Below, in pieces: positions 8,632-18,005 of a DNA stretch of 64,000 nt. The position numbers were made by a program, and so were the translations under genes. The stretch is taken from positions 1,488,001 to 1,552,000 of the forward strand of contig NZ_CP018786.1 in NCBI RefSeq assembly GCF_002025665.1, read 5' to 3'. The notes beneath the pieces were generated by a model. That model worked only from the letters and a program-made list of their open reading frames with translations. It had not been told where the DNA came from and searched no databases. Source of the DNA: Chryseobacterium indologenes (lineage in GTDB: Bacteria; Bacteroidota; Bacteroidia; Flavobacteriales; Weeksellaceae). Numbering within the stretch: the first letter of the stretch is position 1; each line of letters opens with the position of its first letter.

Positions 8632-9735
8632 ATGAACAGCGTCTGGGAACTGGATACATTCTACAGAAAAAGAGATATCATCATCATTGGTGCCGGATTT
8701 TCCGGGCTGTGGACTGCCCTATCCATCAAAGAGAAATATCCTGAAAAATCTGTTCTCATTATTGAACGGAATGCCATTCCTTTGGGTGCTTCCACAAGAA
8801 ATGCAGGGTTTGCGTGCTTTGGAAGCCTTACCGAGGTTATTGCCGATTCACGGAAAATGGGCTGGGAAAAAACATTGAAACTGGTTAAAATGAGATTTGA
8901 CGGGCTTCAGAAAATTCAACATTATTTTAAAAATGATGAAATTGATTTCGAACTTAGCGGAGGGTATGAAATTATAAATAACGAAGAACCTCTATCCCAC
9001 ATTGATGCAGTCAATGAAAAGCTGAAAGCAATAACCGGATTGGATCATACTTACACTTTGAAACAGGATAAGATAAAGGAATTCGGACTTGGAAAATCTG
9101 AATTCCTGATTGAAAATCCCTGCGAAGGAAGTCTTCACTCAGGAAAGTTAGTACAGAAACTGCTGGAGAAATGCCACGAACTGAAAATCGAGTTTTTATT
9201 TGGAACGGAAGTTCAAAATATTGAAGAGACAGGCAAAGTTGAGGTTCAGCTTTCAACTGATCTGTCTGTAATAGCTGATCAGCTCATCTATTGTACCAAT
9301 GCATTCACTTCAAAGTTTTTGAAAAAAGAAGATGTTATTCCAGCCCGTGGACAGGTTCTTCTGACAGAACCTATAGATGGATTGAAACTTAAAGGGACAT
9401 TTCATTATGACGAAGGCTATTATTATTTCAGAAATTTAGGAAACCGAGTATTGTTGGGTGGCGGAAGAAAGCAGGATTTTAAAACAGAAGCAACAACGGC
9501 TTTTGAGACAACAGAATTTCTGCAGAATCATTTAGAAAACTTTTTGAAAGAAGTCATTCTGCCTCATCAAAATATTAAAATTGCCCTCCGTTGGTCAGGA
9601 ATAATGGCTATGGGAGAAGAAAAGTCGCCTATCGTAAAACAAGTTTCTGAAAGACAGTTTTGTGCGGTAAGACTTTCAGGAATGGGGGTTGCTCTGGCTC
9701 CTAAAATTGGGGAAATGATAACGGAAATGATTTGA
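8632..9735 (+). CDS. FAD-dependent oxidoreductase (DAO family)
   Basis: A 367-residue flavoprotein. The Rossmann FAD motif is IIIIGAGFSGLWTAL, with the GxGxxG glycines at residues 20, 22 and 25. It is followed by an acidic strand end (VLIIERN) and GASTRNAGFACFG, a typical D-amino-acid oxidase / glycine oxidase family element. The C-terminus VRLSGMGVALAPKIGEMI contacts FAD in this family. It oxidises an amine or amino acid, but the substrate is not predictable from sequence. It lies 77 bases after the AAA gene on the same strand; that gap holds low-complexity spacer, so cotranscription is uncertain. Confidence 0.88.
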   Translation: MNSVWELDTFYRKRDIIIIGAGFSGLWTALSIKEKYPEKSVLIIERNAIPLGASTRNAGFACFGSLTEVIADSRKMGWEKTLKLVKMRFDGLQKIQHYFKNDEIDFELSGGYEIINNEEPLSHIDAVNEKLKAITGLDHTYTLKQDKIKEFGLGKSEFLIENPCEGSLHSGKLVQKLLEKCHELKIEFLFGTEVQNIEETGKVEVQLSTDLSVIADQLIYCTNAFTSKFLKKEDVIPARGQVLLTEPIDGLKLKGTFHYDEGYYYFRNLGNRVLLGGGRKQDFKTEATTAFETTEFLQNHLENFLKEVILPHQNIKIALRWSGIMAMGEEKSPIVKQVSERQFCAVRLSGMGVALAPKIGEMITEMI

Positions 9736-9894
9736 TGAATGATTTTAGAAATTATAGGCTGGAAGCTGGAAGTTGGAAATTAAATACACGCTCTCAATCC
9801 CCAACCCTCTAAAACCCTCTTAGTCTCAAACTCGCACCTAAAACTTTAAATTCGGAACTTTAAATCCGCACCTCTCCACTCTAAAAGAATTCCT

Positions 9895-9902
9895 TATTTT
9901 TG
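9895..9902 (+). promoter_or_regulatory. Candidate -7 box of prfB
   Basis: TATTTTTG matches TAnnTTTG and lies 16 bases before the GTG start of prfB, implying a very short leader. Confidence 0.45.
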
Positions 9903-9918
9903 CAAAAAAGAAACATTC

Positions 9919-11031
9919 GTGATTAACAACGACCAGATAAAAGAAGTTCAATCCAGAATTGAAGACTTACACAGATACCTCCAGATTGAAAAAAAGAAGA
10001 TTGAAATTGCCAATGATGACGAAAAAACTGCGGCACCCGAATTTTGGGATAATCCAAAAACTGCTGAAGCATTTCTAAAACAGCTTCGTTCCAAGAAAAA
10101 ATGGGTAGAAGGCTATGATGAAATTCAGACACAGTTTGAAGACTTACAGGTTTTAGCTGATTTTGCTAAAGAAGATCCTGATTCTGAAAAAGAACTGGAT
10201 GAAACCTTCCCGCAATTGGTGGAAAAAATTGAAGATCTGGAATTCAAAAATATGCTTTCCAACGAAGGGGATGAACTTTCTGCAGTGCTGCAGATTACAG
10301 CAGGAGCAGGAGGAACAGAAAGTTGCGACTGGGCAGCTATGCTAATGAGAATGTATACGATGTGGGCAGAAAAGCAAGGCTATAAAATCCGTGAACTGAA
10401 CTTCCAGGAAGGTGATGTGGCAGGTGTGAAGACTGTTACCCTTGAAATTGAAGGAGAATTCGCTTTTGGATATTTAAGAGGTGAAAACGGAGTACACCGT
10501 TTAGTAAGAATTTCCCCTTTTGACAGTAATGCAAAACGCCATACAAGTTTTGTTTCCGTATATGTGTATCCTTTGGTGGATGATACGATTGAAATTAATA
10601 TCAATCCGGCAGATATCAGCTTTGAAACCATGAGAGCTTCCGGAGCTGGAGGACAGAACGTAAACAAGGTAGAAACTGCTGTACGTCTTCGTCACGCACC
10701 TACAGGAATTATTATTGAAAACTCAGAATCCCGTTCTCAGCTTCAGAACAAAGAAAAGGCCATGCAGCTCCTTCGTTCAAGACTTTACGAAATGGAATTG
10801 GAAGAGCGTATGAAAGCCAGAAATGAGATTGAAGCCAACAAAATGAAGATTGAGTGGGGAAGCCAGATCAGAAACTACGTTATGCATCCATACAAACTGG
10901 TAAAAGATGTACGTTCAGGTCATGAAACTTCAGATGTAGATGCCGTAATGAACGGAAATATCACTCCATTCCTGAAAGCATTCTTAATGGCCGATGGAAC
11001 GGCAGTTTCCGATGATGATATGGACTTATAA
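9919..11031 (+). CDS. prfB: Peptide chain release factor 2, encoded without the programmed frameshift
   Basis: A 370-residue factor that ends translation at UGA and UAA codons. The stop-codon-reading tripeptide SPF is seen in [11 protein letters not shown], and the catalytic GGQ in [19 protein letters not shown]. The start is GTG at 9919. In many bacteria prfB contains an in-frame UGA near codon 25 that needs a +1 shift. Here the equivalent region ([10 protein letters not shown]) reads through as TAC CTC CAG ATT with no stop, so the autoregulatory frameshift is absent. It is followed by dedA, which has its own promoter. Confidence 0.97.
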   Translation: MINNDQIKEVQSRIEDLHRYLQIEKKKIEIANDDEKTAAPEFWDNPKTAEAFLKQLRSKKKWVEGYDEIQTQFEDLQVLADFAKEDPDSEKELDETFPQLVEKIEDLEFKNMLSNEGDELSAVLQITAGAGGTESCDWAAMLMRMYTMWAEKQGYKIRELNFQEGDVAGVKTVTLEIEGEFAFGYLRGENGVHRLVRISPFDSNAKRHTSFVSVYVYPLVDDTIEININPADISFETMRASGAGGQNVNKVETAVRLRHAPTGIIIENSESRSQLQNKEKAMQLLRSRLYEMELEERMKARNEIEANKMKIEWGSQIRNYVMHPYKLVKDVRSGHETSDVDAVMNGNITPFLKAFLMADGTAVSDDDMDL

Positions 11032-11071
11032 AAATCATGTTTGAATTTTAGTTAAAATCTTATAATTAATT

Positions 11072-11101
11072 TTTGTTTCAGACATTTTAGGCTTACTTTT
11101 G
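11072..11101 (+). promoter_or_regulatory. Promoter of the DedA gene (-33 and -7 boxes)
   Basis: TTTG at 11072-11075, then 18 bases, then TACTTTTG at 11094-11101, close to the Bacteroidota TTTG / TAnnTTTG arrangement. The ATG follows 16 bases later. Confidence 0.55.
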
Positions 11102-11117
11102 TTGTTCATCGATATTT

Positions 11118-11816
11118 ATGGAAGATTTCAATAGCTGGAAGGATTTATTAAACCCGGAGTTTTATATAAAAATGGGAGGGTTTTGGCTGATTTTGTTTAT
11201 TGTTTTTGCTGAAACAGGTCTTTTTGTAGGATTTTTTCTACCTGGAGATTCACTACTGTTCGTTTCGGGAATTTATGCTGTTGAAATCATCAAAGAGACT
11301 TTTGGCTCTACAGGGAGCGATTTCTTAGATACCACATTGTTAGCTTCAGGAGTAGCTCTTGCAGCTATTATTGGAAATGAAGTTGGATACTACTTCGGAA
11401 GAAAAGCAGGACCAGCTTTATACAAAAGACCGGATTCAATGCTTTTCAAGAAAAAATACCTTTATCAGGCACACGATTTCTTTGAAAAACACGGTGCATT
11501 AGCTGTTATTATGGCAAGATTCTTACCGGTTGTAAGAACTTTTACCCCTATTGTAGCAGGTATTGTAAAAATGGATAAAAAAGAGTTTTTAAGAGATAAT
11601 ATTATCGGTGCTGTATTATGGTCATTCATTTTGATCTTTGCAGGACATTATCTGGATAAACTTTTCATGGAACAGTTTGGAATCAACCTGAAACAAAAGC
11701 TGGAATACATCATTATCGTCATTGTATTAGTGACTACACTTCCGGTGATCTTCAAGTTCGTTTTCGGAAAAAAAGAAGATCTTGCTAAAAAATACGAAGA
11801 TCAGGATTTTGAATAA
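11118..11816 (+). CDS. DedA family membrane protein
   Basis: A 232-residue inner-membrane protein of the DedA (VTT) family, whose members are linked to lipid flipping (undecaprenyl phosphate or phospholipid carriers) and membrane homeostasis. Family signatures are GLFVGFFLPGDSLLFVSG near the N-terminus, GNEVGYYFGRKAG in the middle, and ARFLPVVRTFTPIVAGI with the conserved arginine pair. Four to five membrane segments are visible, ending in a charged tail. It has its own promoter and is followed by a terminator. Confidence 0.92.
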   Translation: MEDFNSWKDLLNPEFYIKMGGFWLILFIVFAETGLFVGFFLPGDSLLFVSGIYAVEIIKETFGSTGSDFLDTTLLASGVALAAIIGNEVGYYFGRKAGPALYKRPDSMLFKKKYLYQAHDFFEKHGALAVIMARFLPVVRTFTPIVAGIVKMDKKEFLRDNIIGAVLWSFILIFAGHYLDKLFMEQFGINLKQKLEYIIIVIVLVTTLPVIFKFVFGKKEDLAKKYEDQDFE

Positions 11817-11843
11817 ATAAGAAATTCAATTAAAAAAATATAG

Positions 11844-11872
11844 AGCCGTCTCAACAATGAGATGGCTTTTTT
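11844..11872 (+). terminator. Hairpin terminator after dedA
   Basis: A 10-bp stem (AGCCGTCTCA / TGAGATGGCT, one G-T pair) with loop ACAA, followed by TTTTT. Confidence 0.8.
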
Positions 11873-12152
11873 ATATAGAAGAGATGTTTTTACCACGCAA
11901 AGCTCGCAAGGTTATTATTATGGTCTGTTATTTTTTAGTTCGCAGAGGCGTTTCACTTAGCTAAGTCACCTGCCTAGCTGAAAGAAGTGTCTTTGCGACC
12001 GAGAGATATAAGCATTAAAATTCTTTTGCACCCATAGCGTTTTTAATACATCTACCAGGCAAAAATTGTTTTTTTATACTGGATATTTAAAAGATTCTTA
12101 TGAACGAATTGTTTAAAATAATAGTTTAATTATTTTTTGCATTAAATAATAG
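11873..12152. other. Spacer with a decayed intergenic repeat
   Basis: The gene-free stretch between dedA and the esterase gene is 336 bases (11817-12152). Beyond the terminator it holds a block bounded by CGCAAAG (11896-11902) and its reverse complement CTTTGCG (11991-11997), with other cgca-rich words between. This looks like a worn dispersed repeat of the cgcaaag type that I associate with flavobacterial spacers. No open reading frame or RNA gene is evident, and the last 100 bases are AT-rich without features. Confidence 0.4.
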
Positions 12153-13022
12153 CTATTTTTTAATCCATTCCAGAATATTTGGGTAGATAATACTGTCTCT
12201 TTTTCTTTTACTGAAAAACCTTGGTGCATGTCCCGCTCCTTTCATGAAAATGAATTTGTGTGGAACATTCATATTGGTAAGTGCAGAGTCCATCGCGATT
12301 CCCTGATGTTGATTCACCAGTAGATCATTATTTCCCTGAAATAACAAGGTCGGAACATCTGTAATATTGGCAATGGGACTTGCTTCTTTAAAGGCTTCCG
12401 ATATTTTTTTCCGGTCAAACTTAGTCCCTACTACCTTTTGAAAAGTAGGAGAGGTGTATTTGGAATAAAAAGATTTAAGATATTCAGAGCTGTAAAAATC
12501 TGTAGGTCCGCTTAAAGAGATGATTTTTTTGATCTGTTCAGGATGTTGATATCCGTAAAGTAAGGCGAGATGTCCACCGGCACTTTCTCCCAGTAGAATA
12601 TAATTGTTAGGTTGCACCTCTGCTTTTTCTGCTAAAGAATTGAATTTTTCAATGGCCAGAGCAATATCCTCAAGTTGCTGTTTGTAAGTGATTTTTTCCT
12701 TTGTAGAAACCAATCTATAATTCATGTTAATACTTGGAATTTTGTTTTCAAAGAGCATTTTCTGAACCTGAATCATATGTTCCTTTTTACCCAAAGTCCA
12801 GGCTCCACCATGAACGATAAGGACTACAGGAGAATCTACAGCATAATCTTTGGGAAGAAAGACATCCATTTTCTGTCTTTTATGCTCACCATATTTCAGA
12901 TTGTAAATCTTTTGCTGGCCTCCGGTACCCACCCAAACTCTGAATTTTGTGTTGCAGGACTGCAGGAGAAAACCAATGCATCCCATGACGAAAAAATGAT
13001 ACCTGAGAATGAGCTTTTTCAT
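12153..13022 (-). CDS. Alpha/beta hydrolase (esterase/lipase), predicted lipoprotein
   Basis: A 289-residue hydrolase. The N-terminus is a lipoprotein signal with the cysteine at residue 23 (GFLLQSC), so it is membrane-anchored. The HGGAW oxyanion motif is at 71-75 and the nucleophile Ser147 in GESAGG. Likely acid and base are Asp233 (GNNDLL) and His265 (GAGHAPR). This order matches the hormone-sensitive-lipase/BD-FAE group that cleaves esters such as acetyl or feruloyl groups. The true substrate is unknown. It lies 50 bases downstream of a beta-lactamase-fold hydrolase gene on the same strand and may be cotranscribed. Confidence 0.9.
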   Translation of the reverse strand: MKKLILRYHFFVMGCIGFLLQSCNTKFRVWVGTGGQQKIYNLKYGEHKRQKMDVFLPKDYAVDSPVVLIVHGGAWTLGKKEHMIQVQKMLFENKIPSINMNYRLVSTKEKITYKQQLEDIALAIEKFNSLAEKAEVQPNNYILLGESAGGHLALLYGYQHPEQIKKIISLSGPTDFYSSEYLKSFYSKYTSPTFQKVVGTKFDRKKISEAFKEASPIANITDVPTLLFQGNNDLLVNQHQGIAMDSALTNMNVPHKFIFMKGAGHAPRFFSKRKRDSIIYPNILEWIKK

Positions 13023-13072
13023 TACTTAAATTTACGAAAAATTCTATTGATTATGACGTAATCAATACTTAA

Positions 13073-14461
13073 TTAAAGCTTTTCTGCGGTCTTTGATGAA
13101 AGTCCTTTTTTGATGGTAATAATGCCTTTTTCACCTTCTTTGAAAATAAAAGAAATCTCAGTGTCATCATCTTGCAGGAAAAATGCATCTTCTTTTTCAG
13201 CAAAAATTCTGACCTTAGGATCTTTATTGTTCTGCATAAAAAGCTGTCCGTTTTCGTACAGAATATGAATAATGCTATCATCGGGAAGCTGATAATCTCC
13301 CACATATTTTTTTAGTACATCTGCGTTCAATATTACTTCTTTTTTGGGTTCTGGAAGTGTGTATGGCTGTTCTAACAGGGCTGCTAAAATAGTATTTCCA
13401 GCTTTCTCCAGCTTTTTACTTGTAATGTTGTTCAAAAGGATAATGCAGAGGTCATCTTCAGGAAGCATGGCAAAATAGCTTGTAGAGCCTTCTATATTTC
13501 CGCCATGGTTAATGAGTTTTTTCCCGTAAAGATCATCAATAAACCAACCGTAGCCATAACCGCTTAAATATGGTGTGGTAGCTTTTTTAAAAGCTTCTTT
13601 GGATACAATTTTATAATCTCTCAATCCGATATAGTAATTGTACAGGTCTTCGGCAGTACTATATATTTGTCCTGCTGGGCCCGTTAATGTGGAATTCCAT
13701 ACTTCAGTTTTTTCCTGTCTTGTCTTTGAAATATAAGAATAAGGAACTGTTTTGTGCGGACTTTTCAAAGCCATGTAATTAAATCCGGTATGATTCATCT
13801 TCAGAGGATTTAAGATGATTTTTCTTACAGCATTTTCATAGGAAAGTCCTGTGAGTTTTTCAATAATGAGTCCCAATATAATATAGCCTGAATTGGTATA
13901 AGAAAATTGAGTGCCGGGCTCAAAATCCAATGGCTCATTTTTAAAATATGAAAGTTCTTTATCTTTTGGTATAGACTTTCCGGTGTGAAGAAGATTGAAA
14001 TACTCTTTATTTCTCAATACTTCATAAATTCCGGAAGTATGAGTAAGGAGATGTTCGATAGTAATTTCATTTCCTCTAGGATAATCAGGAATAAACTTTG
14101 AGACAGGATCTTTAAAAGAAAGCTTTCCTTCTTCGCTTAGCTTTACAATGACCAGGGCTGTGAAAGATTTGGTTAAAGAAGCAATCTGATATATACTTTT
14201 GTCCTGATTGGAAATCTTTTTTTCCGCATCTTGCCAGCCGTATGATCTTTCAAAGATGTTTTTATTCTGATAATGAATCAAAGCAGTTCCATTAAATTTG
14301 TTAATTGCAGCAAATGCTTTTATAATGCTGTCTATTTCCTCTTTCTTGCTTCCCTGGTTAATAGTGGTGAGATGATCTTCTGTCTGAGCTTTCAGAGTAG
14401 ATAATGTACTGAACAAACAAAACACGCATCCTAAAACTAAAATATGAAATTGACGTTGCAT
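13073..14461 (-). CDS. Beta-lactamase-fold serine hydrolase (class C / penicillin-binding type)
   Basis: A 462-residue exported protein with a signal peptide ending near residue 25 (STLKAQ). The catalytic SxxK is SLTK at 95-98, followed by the YxN-type motif in FSYTNSGY and HGG in LINHGGNIEG. This is the set shared by class C beta-lactamases, DD-peptidases and esterases. The C-terminal third (about 350-460) is a small beta-rich domain common in such esterase-like members. Resistance cannot be inferred. The gene sits 28 bases after a TPR gene and before an esterase, all on the same strand. Confidence 0.9.
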   Translation of the reverse strand: MQRQFHILVLGCVFCLFSTLSTLKAQTEDHLTTINQGSKKEEIDSIIKAFAAINKFNGTALIHYQNKNIFERSYGWQDAEKKISNQDKSIYQIASLTKSFTALVIVKLSEEGKLSFKDPVSKFIPDYPRGNEITIEHLLTHTSGIYEVLRNKEYFNLLHTGKSIPKDKELSYFKNEPLDFEPGTQFSYTNSGYIILGLIIEKLTGLSYENAVRKIILNPLKMNHTGFNYMALKSPHKTVPYSYISKTRQEKTEVWNSTLTGPAGQIYSTAEDLYNYYIGLRDYKIVSKEAFKKATTPYLSGYGYGWFIDDLYGKKLINHGGNIEGSTSYFAMLPEDDLCIILLNNITSKKLEKAGNTILAALLEQPYTLPEPKKEVILNADVLKKYVGDYQLPDDSIIHILYENGQLFMQNNKDPKVRIFAEKEDAFFLQDDDTEISFIFKEGEKGIITIKKGLSSKTAEKL

Positions 14462-14489
14462 AGGTATCAGATTTTAAAAACGATTAAAA

Positions 14490-14972
14490 TTACAGGTTTT
14501 CAGCGTAGCGGCTCAAAGAATTATTGTATCTGGGCAAATGTTTTGATATTGCTTTCAATGCTAAAGACAGTGCTTCTTTGTATTCTCCTGCTGAAGAAAG
14601 GGAAAGGGCTAAAAAAGAATCTACCGCATCATCCAGTTCATCAGAATAATGGGCTTTTTCTTCCCTTAAAATATGGATACTTTCTTCTATTTTTCCATTA
14701 TTTCTTAATGTACTAGCCAGCTGAATTCTTGCTCTTCTTCTTCGTAAGCCAGTTAATCCTTTTTCTAATGCTGATCTGTACAAAGGTTCTGCTTCCTTTT
14801 CATGTCCGGTGGAGTCAAAAGCGCAGGCTTTTTCAAAATCAGCAATAGCCTGGGAATCCGTTTCCGTAAGTAATTCTACATGATCTTTAATTTGCCCAAT
14901 AAACTCTTCACTGCTTATAGTTCCAAGTTTTAGCCATATACGTTGTAATTGGTTTTCCCAGTTTTTATCCAT
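14490..14972 (-). CDS. Tetratricopeptide-repeat protein (TPR_5-like)
   Basis: A 160-residue, all-helical cytoplasmic protein. The stretch ADFEKACAFDSTGHEKEAE, then EPLYRSALEKGL and ARIQLASTLRNNGKIEESI, shows two to three TPR units of the family often annotated as tetratrico peptide repeat group 5. Such proteins bind other proteins, but no partner is evident. I start it at MDKNWENQL; an ATG six codons upstream (to 14990) is also possible. It leads a same-strand row with the serine hydrolase 28 bases downstream. Confidence 0.85.
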   Translation of the reverse strand: MDKNWENQLQRIWLKLGTISSEEFIGQIKDHVELLTETDSQAIADFEKACAFDSTGHEKEAEPLYRSALEKGLTGLRRRRARIQLASTLRNNGKIEESIHILREEKAHYSDELDDAVDSFLALSLSSAGEYKEALSLALKAISKHLPRYNNSLSRYAENL

Positions 14973-15085
14973 CGAATAGATTTTAAACAAAGATATAAAA
15001 TATTGAAAGTGAAGGATTGTTGAAAGATTCTTATAATTTTGAAAATTATTGTTAGATTATGAATCTAAAAACGGAATTAAATAAT

Positions 15086-15093
15086 TATTTTTG
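15086..15093 (+). promoter_or_regulatory. Candidate -7 box of the DUF808 gene
   Basis: TATTTTTG matches TAnnTTTG and lies 34 bases before the ATG at 15128. No -33 TTTG stands at the expected distance. Confidence 0.4.
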
Positions 15094-15127
15094 CTGAACT
15101 TAACAAAGATTAAAAAATTATTAAAAT

Positions 15128-16012
15128 ATGGCATCAGGCTTTTTTGCAATTTTGGATGATATTGCAGCATTGATGGATGATGTAGCGGTTACGAGTAAGG
15201 TTGCTACCCAAAAGACAGCAGGAATTTTAGGAGATGACCTGGCTGTAAATGCAGAAAAAGCCACTGGCTTTCTTTCCTCAAGAGAAATTCCCGTTTTATG
15301 GGCAATTACCAAAGGATCATTTATCAATAAGCTGATTATTCTTCCTGTCGTTTTTTTACTTAATTGGTTGTATGCTCCGGCTATTAATTATGTATTGATT
15401 CTTGGAGGATTCTACCTGGCTTTTGAAGGCGTTGAAAAAGTAATAGAATTTCTTTTTCACCGTGACAAAAAGGGTCATGAAGTGATAGAGGAAATTGAAG
15501 AAGACGAAAAAAGTTCTGAAGAAATTGAAAAAGAGAAAGTAAAATCGGCAATTACAACAGATTTTATTTTATCAATTGAGATCGTTATTATTGCTTTAGG
15601 AACTGTATTGGAAGAAAGTCATCCTTTCATTACGCAGATTTTAGTAACGAGCCTGGTTGCATTTATCGCTACTGTCGGAGTTTATGGAATTGTAGCTTTG
15701 ATCGTAAGAATGGATGATGCAGGGTTTAAATTAATAAAGAAAAGTAATGATAAAGGGTTTTTCGGAAGGCTTGGACATTTATTAGTGAAGGCTTTACCTA
15801 TTGTTATTAAAATATTAGGAGTCGTAGGAACAATTGCTTTAATTATGGTTGCTGGTGGAATTTTTCTACATAGAATTGAATTTTTCCATGGTATACTTCC
15901 AACCTGGCCAGATGTGTTGAAAGAGCTTACGCTTGGCGTTGTTGGCGGATTGGCAGCGGTTGCCGTATTTACTGTAGGAAAGGGAATCTATTCCTTAGCG
16001 ACAAAAAAATAA
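15128..16012 (+). CDS. DUF808 family (YedI-like) membrane protein
   Basis: A 294-residue inner-membrane protein. The N-terminus ASGFFAILDDIAALMDDVA, followed by ATQKTAGILGDDLAVNAEKA, is the signature of DUF808, the family of E. coli YedI. Five or so membrane helices follow, with an acidic loop (about 120-142, rich in Glu and Lys) between the second and third. The function of the family is not established. It is a single-gene unit with a terminator, divergent from the TPR gene. Confidence 0.92.
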   Translation: MASGFFAILDDIAALMDDVAVTSKVATQKTAGILGDDLAVNAEKATGFLSSREIPVLWAITKGSFINKLIILPVVFLLNWLYAPAINYVLILGGFYLAFEGVEKVIEFLFHRDKKGHEVIEEIEEDEKSSEEIEKEKVKSAITTDFILSIEIVIIALGTVLEESHPFITQILVTSLVAFIATVGVYGIVALIVRMDDAGFKLIKKSNDKGFFGRLGHLLVKALPIVIKILGVVGTIALIMVAGGIFLHRIEFFHGILPTWPDVLKELTLGVVGGLAAVAVFTVGKGIYSLATKK

Positions 16013-16035
16013 AACAGAATTAGAATTAAATAACC

Positions 16036-16071
16036 AAAAAATCCTGTAATCGTGAGAGTGCAGGATTTTTT
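16036..16071 (+). terminator. Hairpin terminator after the DUF808 gene
   Basis: Arms AAAAATCCTG and CAGGATTTTT with a 14-base loop, ending in a T-run. Confidence 0.75.
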
Positions 16072-16121
16072 ATGATTAGATTTAAACCTTGAATATAAAA
16101 CTTTGAACTTTAAACAAAAAA

Positions 16122-16148
16122 AAGAGACTTTTTACAAGCCTCTTTTTC
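16122..16148 (-). terminator. Hairpin terminator after dnaJ
   Basis: On the minus strand an AAGAG / CTCTT stem with one internal mismatch, extended by CTT / AAG, followed by a T-rich run just after the dnaJ stop. Confidence 0.6.
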
Positions 16149-16152
16149 TATA

Positions 16153-17271
16153 TTAATTGAATAAATCTTTTACTTTATCAAAAAAAGTTTTTTCCTTTCC
16201 GGATGGTTCTGCAACCATTTCTCCGCTGGACATCTGCTTTTCAAAGAATTCTTTCTGGTCTTTAGTAAGCTTCTGTGGAGTCCAAACATTGATGTGGATA
16301 AACATGTCTCCTTTACCATAACTATCGATACTTGGAAGTCCTTTTCCTGCCAATCTTAAGATCTTTCCGGATTGAGTTCCCGGATCAACGGTAATTTTTA
16401 CTTTTCCACCTACGGTAGGAATTTCTTTCTTAGTTCCTAAAGCAGCTTCAGCAAATGAAACATACAGTTCCTGATGAAGATTATCGCCTTCTCTCTTGAT
16501 TACCTGATCTATTTCTTCTTCAATGATCACCAATAAATCTCCAGGAACACCTCCAAATGGAGCGTCATTTCCTTTTCCTCTTACATTAAGCTGGATACCA
16601 TCTCTTGCTCCTGCCGGAATGTTGATCGTGATTTCCTCTTCATCTTTGATAAGACCTTGTGCATTGGCTCCTGCAGGAATTTTGTCGGCAACTTTTCCAA
16701 TTCCCTGACAAGTACTACATGTAGTTTGAGTCTGCATTTGACCGAACATGGTATTCATTACTTTTAACTGAACACCGGAACCATTACAGGTAGGACATGT
16801 TTTTGAAGTGGCACCTTCTGCCATCTTCATTTTCTTTACTTTGATGGTTTTCTGAGTACCATTTACCATTTCCTCAAGGTTCAGCTTGATTCTGATTCTT
16901 AAATTAGAACCTTTCACCTGCTGACGGCCTCCACCGCCACCACCGAATCCTCCGAAACCACCACCGAAAATATCTCCAAACTGACTGAAAATATCTTCCA
17001 TGTTCATTCCGCCTCCGAAGCCACCGCCTCCGAAACCGCCATTTCCACCTACTCCGGCATGACCGAACTGATCGTATCTGGCACGTTTCTGATCGTCGCT
17101 CAGAACTTCATAAGCTTCAGCAGCTTCTTTGAATTTTTCTTCAGCCTCTTTATCTCCTGGATTTTTATCCGGGTGAAATTTGATGGCCATTTTACGGTAT
17201 GCTTTTTTTATTTCGTCGGCAGATGCAGATTTGCTGATCTCAAGAACCTCGTAATAATCTCTTTTTGACAT
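16153..17271 (-). CDS. dnaJ: Chaperone DnaJ (Hsp40) with a reduced zinc-finger region
   Basis: A 372-residue co-chaperone that delivers unfolded proteins to DnaK and stimulates its ATPase. The J domain is at 1-70 with HPD at 33-35. A Gly/Phe-rich linker follows (about 75-120). The cysteine region shows only two CxxCxGxG motifs, CPTCNGSG and CSTCQGIG, where E. coli DnaJ has four. The C-terminal substrate-binding domains are intact ([10 protein letters not shown] and the [14 protein letters not shown] turn). It follows grpE by about 100 bases on the same strand, forming a stress operon; dnaK is not in the window. Confidence 0.97.
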   Translation of the reverse strand: MSKRDYYEVLEISKSASADEIKKAYRKMAIKFHPDKNPGDKEAEEKFKEAAEAYEVLSDDQKRARYDQFGHAGVGGNGGFGGGGFGGGMNMEDIFSQFGDIFGGGFGGFGGGGGGRQQVKGSNLRIRIKLNLEEMVNGTQKTIKVKKMKMAEGATSKTCPTCNGSGVQLKVMNTMFGQMQTQTTCSTCQGIGKVADKIPAGANAQGLIKDEEEITINIPAGARDGIQLNVRGKGNDAPFGGVPGDLLVIIEEEIDQVIKREGDNLHQELYVSFAEAALGTKKEIPTVGGKVKITVDPGTQSGKILRLAGKGLPSIDSYGKGDMFIHINVWTPQKLTKDQKEFFEKQMSSGEMVAEPSGKEKTFFDKVKDLFN

Positions 17272-17372
17272 GACAATTTTATAATTGATTGTTGATAAAT
17301 GATAAAAGATATTGTAAAGCTAATAAGTGAAACATTCATCAATTATCACTCACCATTTATCATTTATGAATT

Positions 17373-17909
17373 TTAATTTCCTGTTACTACTTTTGCAAAA
17401 CGGATTACTTTATCATTTAAAGTGTATCCTGTTTCAATAACGTCTACGATTTTTCCTTTCAAATCTTCCGATGGAGCAGGGATCTGAGTAATCGCTTCAT
17501 GGAAATCAACATCAAAGCTGTCTCCAGCCTTTACTTCCATTGTTTTTAGTCCTTTTTCGGTAAGTTTATTCTTGAATTTCTGATAGATAAGCTCGACACC
17601 TTGCAGGTCAGCCGGATTTCCGTTTTTAGCGATTTCTTTTAAAGCTCTTTCAAAATCATCTAAAACTCCTAACATTGAAACCATCATTTCCTGGTTAGCA
17701 TACTGGAAGAATTCGATCTTCTCTTTGCTCGTTCTTTTTTTATAGTTTTCGAATTCAGCATACAATCTGATGTAACGATCTTTCTCTTCTGCCAAAAGTT
17801 CCTCTGGAGAAGGAGTAGCTGTCACATTGTCCTGAGACGTTGCGTCATTCTGAACGTTGTTTTCTTCCTGATTATTGATGCTTTCTTCGTTAATATCCTG
17901 GTTTTCCAT
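17373..17909 (-). CDS. grpE: Nucleotide exchange factor GrpE
   Basis: A 178-residue factor that exchanges ADP for ATP on DnaK. An acidic, Asn/Gln-rich N-terminal 35 residues is followed by a long coiled coil (about 35-95, YAEFENYKKRTSKEKIEF). The C-terminal beta domain carries the family motif (VDFHEAITQIPAPSEDLKG, then GYTLNDKVIRFAKVVTGN). Length is normal. It is the first gene of the grpE-dnaJ pair. Confidence 0.96.
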   Translation of the reverse strand: MENQDINEESINNQEENNVQNDATSQDNVTATPSPEELLAEEKDRYIRLYAEFENYKKRTSKEKIEFFQYANQEMMVSMLGVLDDFERALKEIAKNGNPADLQGVELIYQKFKNKLTEKGLKTMEVKAGDSFDVDFHEAITQIPAPSEDLKGKIVDVIETGYTLNDKVIRFAKVVTGN

Positions 17910-17951
17910 AATTCAATATTTATTTACTGATTGTTTGACAAAGAGCCTGCC

Positions 17952-17959
17952 AAATCTAA
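17952..17959 (-). promoter_or_regulatory. Candidate -7 box of the grpE-dnaJ operon
   Basis: On the minus strand TAGATTTG matches TAnnTTTG, 43 bases before the grpE start. No CIRCE-like inverted repeat was noticed nearby. Confidence 0.35.
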
Positions 17960-18005
17960 AATCTGGACATTAAGGCAGAAAAATGAGTAGCGGTGAATCG
18001 TGAAT

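Noticed and set aside
13073..14461. The serine hydrolase as a beta-lactam resistance gene
   Set aside because: The SxxK, YxN and HxG motifs are shared with esterases and peptidases; an extra C-terminal domain and chromosomal context give no support for resistance.
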